From NCBI RefSeq assembly GCF_000003855.2, contig NW_003101646.1, positions 124,001-188,000 of the forward strand: 64,000 nucleotides of DNA, written 5' to 3'. This DNA comes from Blastomyces gilchristii SLH14081. Its lineage: Eukaryota > Ascomycota > Eurotiomycetes > Onygenales > Ajellomycetaceae. Of this stretch, positions 53,833 to 64,000 are shown one piece after another. Made by a program: the position numbers and the translations under genes. The number at the start of each line of letters is the position of its first letter. Position 1 is the stretch's first letter. Under the pieces are notes generated by a model that was not told the origin of the DNA, ran no database searches, and saw only the letters and a program-made list of their open reading frames with translations.

Positions 53833-56800
53833 TATTTCTCTCTCTCTAAGACTTCATCTGTGAAGCCTTTCACTGAGTGATTTCATAGAATCAGCTCAGC
53901 ACTGCAGTGATACTCACTAAAAATTCTTCATATCTATAAAAAACCTCAGTGAGGAAAAATCCCTTGTTATCACAAAGAGAAAACAGTCTGTCACTCAGTT
54001 TCTTATTCTGTGAGATTCTTTATAACCTGCAGATCTTTTCTGACTATTATACAGATTCATCTCATATCTTTTATACAGAAGAGTTTCAGTTGACTCTTAA
54101 TTATTTCTGTGAGATTCTTGTGTGATTATCACATAGATTCATTCTGCAGATGAATTACTCTCTGTAAGATCACTCTTATCAAAGAGAAGCATTTATGAGT
54201 TAATCATTCACTCATTCTTATAAATCATCATTCTTTAACACTGTAGAATTGTGAGGAATTTTTCATTCTTTCATCAACTCTGTAGAATTATAGAATCAAG
54301 ATATTTACAGTCTGTAATCACTCTTTATAGTTATATAGAAAGATTCAGATCTGTAATTTATAATCACTCTTTGTTTACTAGAGTAATCTGAATGTTTTAT
54401 AGAATTACTTATAGTATAAACAAACCTCTCTAGAGTAGTATAAATATCTCAGATCTGTTCATAGAATCTCATCTTCTTTTCTCTTTTTCTGTAACAGTTT
54501 TTATTCTTATAAACTGTGAATATTCTCATTCATTCATGAAGTGTTTTCACTCAGATGATAGAGAGAGAGTGTTTCTGATAATATTTATATATTAATTCAA
54601 GAACTTCTCAACAATAAAAATTTTTTCAATTTTAATATCTTTATAAATAATATCTAATCACACTGAGCTTCTTATAAGTATTCTTATAACTTCTCTAATT
54701 ACTTTTTACTAGCTAGTGAAGCAGAGATATTACTGCTTATAACAGCATCTTCATCTCTCTCAGCTCTGTCACTGCATCTGATCTTCAGATCAGTAGTCAA
54801 TCTCATGTCTTTTTCAGATCAGTCTTTGACTTCAAGCAGTGCAGTTCTGCTCTTTACTGTAAGTCTTCTTATAAGTAATTTCTTACAGATTTCAGCTGAT
54901 AGTTTCTGTAACACTTTCAGTGTTATCAGTGTCTTCTACAGTCTCACAGATCTACAATCATCTTCTCTCTACTTATACAATCTCTGATCAGATATATGCA
55001 AATATGTCTAGATTCTCTATCAACAGTTCTCACACTGCAGCGCATTTCTGCAATCTTATTATCAATGAGAGATGAATCTCTGAGTATCTGTAAAATCTAA
55101 GTAATTAAGATAATGTAAATGTCATGAATTCATGATAGAAGTTGATCTGAACAGATGAGCTCTCTCTTCATATCTCAATTATTTTCAGGCTGAATACTTC
55201 AGTATAACTGAGAAAGTGAATACAGCTTCATGAGAAGTATCTGATTACACACATAGATAATCAGTCTCTGAGACTCTGTTATAACTGTATACATTCTAAT
55301 GTTCAGCTTCTCTGAAGTCTGTGCATTTCTGATAATCTTTATATCAAATGCAACAATTGTCTATATTATAGATATAATACTTTCTACTTCTTTGAAGAGA
55401 GGAATTGATAGTCACAGAGAGATTAAGTATTACAGATATTAAGAATATAAGTGTAAGTTTTCTTTGTTTTTTCTTTATTAATCTCTAAATTATATTCACA
55501 GTTCAGTTTTTATTTTCTTTATTTTTTTACTTTAATAAGAATATAATTTCTTCTTCTCTTTGTATACACTGTGAACTGTTCATTTCAGTAGAAACTCATT
55601 ATCTTATAGACTAGAATTTATAAATAATAGTGTTAATATCTTTATCATAATCAGATTCTTAGTAAAGATTACATTATTCTGACTTATTAGAATTTACAGT
55701 ATAAAAGTCATATCTCAGCTTTCACAGATGTCTTATCTATTTAGATGATTCTCAAGTGAACTCATTCATTTTATCAGAATATTCTTATCACTGAATCTTG
55801 AATCAGAGCTTATAATCTCACTTCTCTGAGTTAATAATCTCTTTGATCTGATATTCTCTTTCACTCTTTAGTACTTTATAAATAGAGTGATAAGTCACAG
55901 AGTTCTCTTCTAAGAATTTCTTATATTTACAGAGTAAAGAGATATAAAAAACATTGTATATCTGCAACTCAGATAGCAGTTTCAATCTGTAGAACTGTAA
56001 ACTAACTTTCTTCATAATCTTACAAGACTCTGTCTGTAAGAGATTCAGCTTCTTACTAGATCTCTATATAATGATATTTTCTAGACTTAGTCAGACTCTA
56101 TTATCTTTCTTGAAACTCTTTATAATATACTTAAAGTTATAGTATCTCTTCTGATACTCTTAAGTCTTTCTTAAGAATTCACAGACTTTCTCTCAGATAT
56201 TCTGAATTCTCTCAGTCTATTCACAGATATTATCACACTCTATAGTATACTCTCACAGATTCATCAAGATCATCTGTGAATAAGTCTCAGTAAGTATCTT
56301 AAAGAGAGTTTTATCTATGCTGACATACTTTGAGTTATTATATATAAACTCTATAAGTGATAATCAATGTACTCAGTCATTCTGATTGTAATTAACAAAG
56401 TATCACAGATACTGTTTTAATATACTTATCAGATATTCTATCTGATTATCTGTCTATTGATGAAAAATCATACTTAGATCTTATAAGATCTTCAGTATAG
56501 TTATCAGATCAGATTAGAACTCTCTTATAAAGATTAATTCTCTATCTGAAACAATGTTTATACATAATTCATGCAACTGAATCACATCACAGATAAAGAT
56601 ATAAGTCAAATTCTTTGACTTTAAGTTCTTATAAGTGAATAGAAAGTGTATCATCTTGATAAAGTAATCTACTATTATCAGTACACTGTTAAAACAGACA
56701 TCATATATATTCTTACTTTCAGAGAGATTTATAAGAGTATTCATTTTTAACTGTTCTCAAGGTTTCTGCAGAATGAGTAGAGAAGTAAGTTCTTTATATA

Positions 56801-59800
56801 ATCTGAATTATACTACTTATAAATTCTGATAAATAGTATAAGAATTCACTATTTTCTTCACAAGTTCTTATATCTTTAATCAGAAGTATTTTTTTATAAG
56901 TAACTTATAAGTTCTAGTGTCTATAAAATAACTTACTAGAGAAGAGTTATAATATCTTTTAATAAGTTCTATACATAGAAACTTATTTATAGATATATAA
57001 ATTCAGTTCTCTCTTTATAAGAGATTATTTAAGTCTCTTCAATTCTTTATTTCTGCAGAATTAATCCCTGCTGTGAGCAGTTTCTGAATATACTGAGTAT
57101 ATTCATTCTTTAGTTACAGTTCAGACAATCTGAATAGAAGATCTTATAAAGACTTATACTCTGTTTCTTCTTGTATCAGATCTTCTACAGTGCTTCTCAA
57201 AGTCTGTAAACTCTTCAGATTATAGATACTCTCTTCAAGAATTCTCACAGAGATTCTCAGAGTGTTAACTCTCAGTATTATAGAGAGTAATTATACAGGC
57301 TTCTTTTCTCTCTTCTCTCTCTTCTCTCATAGAGAATTAAGAGACTCTTCAGTTAATCTCTTTATAACACTCAGTCTGAGCATCTTATAAAGCTTTTCTA
57401 CCTTCTCTAACTTCTCTATATCTGTTATTCTAGCCTTCTTGATATAGTCAGACCTGTGAGAGAGTCTGTTCACTGAGTTCTTAGTTCTCTTAATATACTC
57501 TATCTTGAATCAGAACTCACTCAGTCTCTGAGCTGAGTGAATCTGCTATTATCAGAGTTTCTTGATTGAAGTAAACTATTATAAGCTATTATAATCAGTT
57601 CTAACAGTAATCACTGTTATAAGACTCTTAAAATAGTGATATCAGTGATAGAAGAATTTCACTATTATAAAAAGCTTCTGATTATAAATGTTATAGTTGA
57701 TTTCTGTGAGTTATATCTTCTATAAGAAAAAGATCACTGAAACTCAGTTCTCATTTAACTATAGTTATAAGACTATTTCTGAAATTATAAAGAAGAAAAT
57801 ATCTGTCTTTAATCTGATTAAAAGTAAGAGATCAAAATGAAATAGTATTACTGTATTTATAAATATCTGTTTCAATCTTATAAAGACTCTGTGAGCTTCT
57901 AAAATAAGAAAATTCTCACAGCTCTCTCTTCTCAATAATCTTTTTATTCTTTATTTATAGAATAACTTCTTCTTATTTTCATTCTTCAGCATGTCTGTAA
58001 GAGTCAAGAAGATTCTTATAAATATAAAGATAAATTATCTATAGAAATTCACAAAGCTCAGAAAGATCTGAATCTCATAAATACTAGTTAACTCTGATTA
58101 TGATAGAATAGTCTTAATTTATGAAGATTTCATCTGAATATCATCTGCAGTGATTATATATTCTAGAAAATTAATCTAATAGATACTGAAGTTGCACTTT
58201 ATAATCTTAATATACAGTTCTATCTTATCTAAGATCTTTAATATAGTTTATATATACTCACTGTATTCTTTCTTCTTTACAGAGTACATTATCACATTAT
58301 TTAGATATATTACTATAAAGACATTCAGATATACATGAAGTGTTTTATTAATGAAAGACTGAAATACTGTGAGAGTATTAGTCAAATTAAAAGACATTAC
58401 TAGATATTCAAATAATCTTAGTATAGTTTTAAAGACAGTCTTTTATTCATTCTCAGACTGTATTCACAGCTGTATATATATATTAATCATATTCAGTTGT
58501 GTGAATATAACAGCTTCTATAAGACAGTTAATTACATTCTTAATCAGAGATAGAAAATAGTGACTCTTTATAATCTTGAAGTTCAGATTACAGTAGTTTA
58601 TATATAATCTGAGATCTTTATTCTTCTTTTTCATAAATATCACAGAGGCTTCTGCAGAGATCTATGAAGATTAAATAAAGTTATTCTTCAGATTCTTCTT
58701 TATATAAGTCTGTAAGATCTCTGTCTTATAATGAAAGAGCTTATAGATTGATTCTCAGAAGAGTTTCTACTCTTTTATCAAATCTATTATCAGATTCTTC
58801 TTATAGTGAGATAAAAGCTCAGCTATCTTAGCTAAACTGAATATCTCTGTAAGATCTTAGTATTTCTCTGATATCTGAAGCTTAGTTTTCATAACTATGA
58901 AGTTCTCAGATATTTATAAAGTCATTATATAGATAAGCTTGTCTTCTCTAATTAACTCTGCAGTATTAACTGATTCTATCTCTGTAAGTAAGTCTATTAA
59001 CACTGATGAGAAGTATAAATCTGACTCATAGACAGCTATGTATAAATTGTATCTTTAAAGTTATATAAGTCTTAAGTATATGTTATCTATAATGTCTGTG
59101 ATAATCACAGTTTCTATAAATCTTCTTCAGATTTCAGAGAGATTTTATAATTTAAAGATAATTCTTATAAGTCTCTCAGTTCTTAGATCTGAGTTCTCAC
59201 ATTCTGCTTATTGTAAGAGTAGATTCTCAGTTTCTATCATTCAACTCATTTACTTTATAAGCTTGAGAAACACTACAGTGATCTGAGATTCTGAGTTTAT
59301 TAATACTTCTCATACTTATAAGACAGCAGTATCACAGCACAGTCTCTTCTTATAAGTATATATTTTCATTGAAAGAGTAACAGATTCAGGTATTAGCTTC
59401 AAGACTCTTAAGAAGACTATTACTAACTCTGTTCATAACTCTTTAAATTTCTATTTTGATTTATCTGAACAGTTTGTGTGAAGATGTTCTGATTTAGAAT
59501 AGATAAAGCAGAGACTCTTTTTCTTAATCTCTCTATTATACACTCTGTTCACAGAAGCTTGTGAAGCTCTCTCTCTCTACTCAGTAGTCAGATATAAATC
59601 TCTCTATATCTTATCATCTTTTTCTAATAAATCTGTTCTCTGTTGTTTTGATTCTTACAGAATTAATCAGTGATTCACTCTTTATAGATCTGTGACTCTC
59701 ACAGTGATCTGTAAGTAGTGAATGAGAGTCATTAGTTTCTTCAGAGTTATAAATTTAGAGTCTTACTCAATAAGCTTATTCTGCATATCTTTATTCAGTC

Positions 59801-60568
59801 TCTTTATAAATATTATTATTCAGGTCTTGTTTCAGAGCTCTGTTTCTACAGATCTCAATTCATATCACAATTCTATGAAGCACTGTAAGTAGTTTTTATC
59901 AGATTTCTTATCTCTTTTTCTAATATTAATGATTACAGCTCAGATGTTCTCTATCTGATTTATAAAGTTTCTTAACTTATTCTTTAGATAGGTCTTGAGA
60001 ACAGATTAGTGAAATCTCTTATAATCATTCTTTAGATGATTTAGTCAGTTCTTGACTTCAGTGTAGTAGAGATCTGTTATTATATAGATAACAGCTTCTT
60101 TATCTTTCATATTACACAGTCAGACTTGTAAGTCAATTTTAAATACAAACTTATAAAAGCTTTTATAGATTATAGTTCAGTAGTTAATCTTAAGTGATTA
60201 CAGCTTAAGAAAGTTTCTTTTTAATTTACAGATATTTCTGAAGATTATGTCTAGAGACTCAGTTTGAGAATGTTTACAGACAGTAAGTATTTCTTATAGA
60301 AAAATAGCTTAATCTTATAAAAGATACTCAAGAATGTTCTTTACTAAGATTGATTTATTCATTGATTCAGAGAATTCCTCTGTCACAGATACAGAGAATG
60401 ATATTCTGAGAGTAATTGATAAGTTCTCTGAGACTTCTTTTATAAGAATTATTCATGATTTAAATGACTGCTTCTAACTGTCTGCAGTAGAGTTCACAGA
60501 GATTGAAGTATATAAGTTTCTAGTTCTTTCAGTTATAACAGACAGTTGCTGACTGACAGAGCTTGAAA
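53833..60568 (-). pseudogene. Gypsy B gag-pol, degenerate
   Basis: Minus-strand remnants: about 58560-58660 (reverse transcriptase, FMKKKNKDLRLYINY-like); 56514-56744 (integrase core, VLIIVDYFIKMIHF and a trailing VSDRE); and 55818-56015 (post-integrase segment, RLKLLSELQIYNVFYISLL, the usual LPxxxxIHNVFHVSLL region, leading into a possible chromodomain). Gag is not readable. Stops throughout. Confidence 0.8.
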
Positions 60569-60826
60569 TGTAAGAATAAGTATTCACAGACAATTATTCA
60601 GATATTTGCAGCTTGACATGATATATACTGTTAACTACTAGAAGTATTCACAGTAGAAAGATAAAATATAGAGATTAAATATATAATAGTATTCAAGCTG
60701 AGTTATAAATAGTAGTCATGAACTTCAGTCTATATAGTTGTGTGTAGCGAAGGGCTGCTAACCCTATTGATTACATGAGAGATGAGAATAGAGGTAAAGA
60801 ATCTGCGAGAAGCGGGATTTCTTACA
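60569..60826 (-). repeat. Gypsy B 5' LTR (right copy)
   Basis: 258 bp. The outer (right) end keeps CG and GGG (TAGCGAAGGGC, GCGAGAAGCGGGATTT). The inner (left) end is mutated relative to the left copy. Confidence 0.92.
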
Positions 60827-63800
60827 GCTACTGAGATAATACAGACTATGTATAACTGTCTCATAGTCTGAAAGAATAGATCTCTCTCAGTATTTGATAG
60901 TCTGATTACACTATTTAGTAGTCTCTCTATCTTGATGATTCTTTGTTGAATATGATATTTAAAATTCAACTTGGAGTTTAATCATACTTCTAGTCATTCG
61001 ACATTCAAACTGAGTTTAATCTCTTTATTCAAAAGAGTCAGACTTAGTTCTTTCTCATTAAATCTGAGAAAAAAGTGAATTAACTCAGTTTTATTCATAT
61101 TAAATTGAATTAGATTATTATCTGCTCTAACAAAGATTTTCTTTACTACTTTTTCAATTACTTCTAAATTCTCTTTGATTGTCTTTGAACTGTAGAGTAG
61201 ATCAATATCATCTATATAACTTAAAGATCTCACTATTTTTATCTCTCTATTCTTGAATAGATATGCAGTGTATATTGTAAATAAAACAGATGAGATTGAA
61301 GATTCTTACAGTACTTCTATTTTTATCTCAGTCTTATCTTGTTTCATTTCATCAAAGAATAGTTGTATAATTCTTTTAGATATAAAACAGTTAACTCATT
61401 TTATTAGAGAAAGTGACAGTTTTAACATCTTCAAAGTTGGAATCATCTTAGACTTTGAAACATGATAAAATATCTCTTTTATATCAATAAAAACTGCAGT
61501 TGAGATCAGATCTTCATACTTTGCTACTTGAATATCATGAATAACTAAAAGAACAGTGTTAATTACAGAACATTGTTTTCTATCTCTCATTTATTCATTA
61601 AATAGAAGAGAATCACTAATAGAGCTTATAAAAGATAATCTAGTAGCTATTATCTTTTCTAGAACTTTTTTCAAACAGTTCAACAGAGATATTACTCTAT
61701 ATAACTTAGAAATTAAAGCTTTTCTATTAGGTTTTGTAAGAATTACTTCAGTAGCTTCTCTTCAGTATTCAGAATGATAATCATTTTTTAAGAGATTGAA
61801 AAAGAGCTCAAAATATTCATTCTTCAAGTAGAAATATGTGTTTTGAATAATTAAGTGATTGATTGAATCAGGCCCTGCAGCAGTTTTAATTAAACTTGAG
61901 AAGATAGCTGACTCTAGTTCATCATATGTAAGCTCAGGCCATTCCCAGTTATTTTTATTAATATATTCATGAAATGACATATTCTTCTCTTCTAAATGTG
62001 ATGAGTTTTGAAAGAGAATTTTTATAAAGACTTAATACTTTTTCTCAAAAGAGTTTACTGTATATGATTCATTCTGAAATTCATATTCTAAGATTGAAAG
62101 CTTTGCTACACTTCTTGTTTTAGTATAGTTGAAGACTTTAAAAACTTCTTTTTCTTCTACTTCTTCAAGAAATTTGTTCCAGCAGTCTGTTTTAACTCTT
62201 TTAATATCTGAAAAATATTCATTTTGAATAGCTTTGAACTCTTTATCAGATATTAAGTTATTCTTCTAATCTCTCTTAGCAGTGACTAAATATTTTCTTT
62301 TAGAAGTGATATTCTCATTTTATCAAGATTTGAAATACTCAGAAGACTTTTTCTTTAGAATATTTTCTCTAATACTTGTTAGAAGAATAGATGTAATCAG
62401 CTTTACTCTATTCTTAAGCATTTCATTTGAGATATCTTGACTTTTATTTCAATAGAGCTCACTCTGCTTTTCAGATTTCAGCTGTTTTATACTTTCTTTA
62501 ACTGCTTTTCAATCAGCTTTTTCAAAGTTATACTGATTAGAGAGAAGAGAATTCTCACTTCTTTGTTTTTTACTCAGTTCAATATTAAATTGAATGATCT
62601 TATAACATGATTCTGAGATTTCATTTGAATTAATAAATCAGTTTATAAGTCTTTTTTCAATTAGATTTTATGACATGAAAGTTAGATCTATAATAGATTT
62701 CTGTTTCATATCTTTTCTAAAGAATGTTTATTGATTAGACTTGTTAACTAAATCTATTGAATACTTAAAAGTTCATTTAACTAGTTTATCTGCTCTTACT
62801 GCTCTTCTGTATTCTGAGTTCTATCAGAGATGATATGTATTGAAGTCTTCTGCAATTATAGAGTTTTTTAAGAGAGTTATATTCAAAAATTCTCTATTAA
62901 TTGTTCAGATATTGTTATTTTCTTTCAATAACTTTTCATTATAGATATTTATAAGTTGAATAGTATCAAACTCATTCTATTTATCTATAATATCACTCAC
63001 TAGAATATCAGAGTCAGATATAATATCAAATCTCAGATTAAATTGATATCTTGATCTTTTTCTTTCATAAATCACTACTCTTGATTTTATCTCAGATTTT
63101 TCAGGTAGAAAGCAGTAATAGCTTGAATCAGAAATGATATACTTTTACTCAGTATCAAAGTTTGATTCTTGAAGAAGTATAAAGTCAACTTTTTATTTAA
63201 ATACAATCTGAAGATAAGAATAAATGCAATTTGAGTTTCTATTTATATTGTTTTAAATAAATGTGATTTTTGAAGAGATTTTAAACTTTTTTTGTTATTT
63301 TTATTGTATATTCATACTAAAAGAGAGTGAAGATAGAGTAGAATCTAATCACTATTATCAGATAGTAGATTATAACTATTTTGAAAAGCAGGAATCTCAA
63401 CTGCTTATATTCTATCTAGTTTATTATCAGAGTCATTTCTCAATTCTCTAATCTTAACAGGTGTTTAAGAATTCAAATTCTATTTACATTTAGCTGAAGA
63501 ATTGAAGTTTAAAGATTTAGATAATTAAGAGTTTCTTCTTTTTAAGCTTACAGTTGTAGATTTACTGACTTGACTTTTCTCTTCAGTTTTAGATTTACTT
63601 TGAGCTTCATCTTTTCTTCAGTTCTTCTGAATTCTTGAAGTAAATATACATTCTATTGAGCTAGATGCATATTTTTCTTTACAATTGAAGTATTTAAGAA
63701 GAGTATATTGACATATTTCATCTCTTTTTAAGCATGTTTTATATTTCTGCTCACTAGTTTTATGATCTCTAGCATAGAATGCACATTTTGAGTCTCTGAA

Positions 63801-64000
63801 ATAAGAGATTATAAAGTATTCATATCTTTGACAGTTTGAACACTGTATTTGAGCTTTGAGATTCATTCTTGAGTCTTTGTATTCATGAACTCTCATTTTC
63901 AAACCTGCTACTCTTACTTCAGAGATTCTTAATTATTTAAGTATCTTTGTATACACTAGAACAGAGGCATTTCTTCTACTTTATCTGAACTCAATTGAAT

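Larger units (their letters stand above)
53575..60826 (-). mobile_element. Full-length Ty3/gypsy LTR retrotransposon, family B
   Basis: 7252 bp with two 258-bp LTRs (53575-53832 and 60569-60826), both starting TGTAAGAA and ending TTCTTACA, a perfect 8-bp terminal inverted repeat. GCTAC flanks both sides (53570-53574 and 60827-60831). The flanks join to give the uninterrupted LINE sequence also present in copy 1 near 50790. Coding remnants read on the minus strand in gypsy order. Confidence 0.92.
34071..64000. other. AT-rich block of RIP-like mutated, nested retrotransposons
   Basis: Composition switches abruptly near 34070. From here to the window end, GG, CC and CG are nearly absent while CA/TG and CT/AG stay common, all long frames are broken by stops, and no host gene is seen. 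Exceptions that keep GG/CC/CG are the outer ends of the LTRs, about 44705-44960, and the SINE at 47357-47657. The pattern indicates a repeat-directed C-to-T process acting on multicopy elements. Confidence 0.9.
51731..64000 (-). mobile_element. LINE copy 2 (Tad1-like), split by gypsy B; runs off the window
   Basis: Opposite in direction to copy 1. The tail is near 51731-51745, RNase H at 52640-53060 and the RT 3' part up to 53574. It resumes at 60827 after gypsy B. Minus-strand fragments: 60994-61233 (LSYIDDIDLLY, the YxDD box), 61396-61590 and 61762-61980 (RT, TAAGPDSINHLIIQ), and 63618-63902 (ORF1 with cysteine clusters CSNCQ, CAFYARDH, KYFNCKEKYASSSIEC). Frames are longer than in copy 1, so it is somewhat less degraded. 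Its 5' end lies beyond 64000. Confidence 0.85.

Noticed and set aside
34071..64000. CRISPR, prophage or bacterial island explanations for the repeats
   Set aside because: The repeats are LTRs and LINEs with eukaryotic retroelement domains, target duplications and spliceosomal host genes nearby.

Overview
The window is nuclear DNA of a filamentous ascomycete. Short spliceosomal introns with GTANGT donors, six conserved housekeeping genes on normal-GC DNA, and an abrupt AT-rich block of mutated retrotransposons all fit a fungus of the Eurotiomycetes. An Onygenales/Ajellomycetaceae genome (Blastomyces- or Emmonsia-like) is the most natural guess, because those genomes are known for large AT-rich isochores of degenerate gypsy elements. 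The species is inference.

Layout. (1) 1-9121: more than 9 kb of normal-GC DNA in which I recognise no gene. (2) 9122-32051: a gene-dense arm. In order it holds DBP2 (DEAD-box helicase, -), a THI20-type HMP-P kinase/TenA fusion (-), POL1 (DNA polymerase alpha catalytic subunit, -), RPL7 (60S protein uL30, -, with a C/D-box snoRNA in an intron), SNF8/VPS22 (ESCRT-II, +), NIP1 (eIF3c, -) and YAK1 (DYRK kinase, -). For the first three, and for SNF8, NIP1 and YAK1, I could place every exon so that the total coding length is an exact multiple of three. RPL7 also closes exactly if an 8-nt first exon is accepted. (3) 32052-about 34070: YAK1 leader and intergenic DNA. (4) about 34071-64000: a sharp switch to an AT-rich block almost lacking GG, CC and CG, packed with nested retroelements.

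The block can be read as a history. A remnant of gypsy family B (LTR 35093-35350) received the 3' end of a minus-strand LINE (copy 3). Full-length gypsy A (35497-43339, minus, 533-bp LTRs, ATTAT duplication) then landed in the LINE's (TTA)n tail. Further right, LINE copy 1 (+, about 46330-51730) is interrupted by an unmutated tRNA-derived SINE (47357-47657, 14-bp target duplication). It is cut short by LINE copy 2 (-, about 51730-64000), which was itself split by full-length gypsy B (53575-60826, minus, 258-bp LTRs, GCTAC duplication).

The genes do not form a pathway. They are growth functions (ribosome, translation initiation, replication, RNA helicase), vitamin B1 synthesis, endosomal sorting and a nutrient/stress kinase. 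The most interesting signals are the snoRNA in RPL7 whose guide matches the 25S rRNA segment around Gm805, the SINE with its empty site preserved in the sister LINE, the unusual CpG/CpC mutation signature readable from the LTR pairs, and the sparing of that mutation at the outer edges of both gypsy elements.
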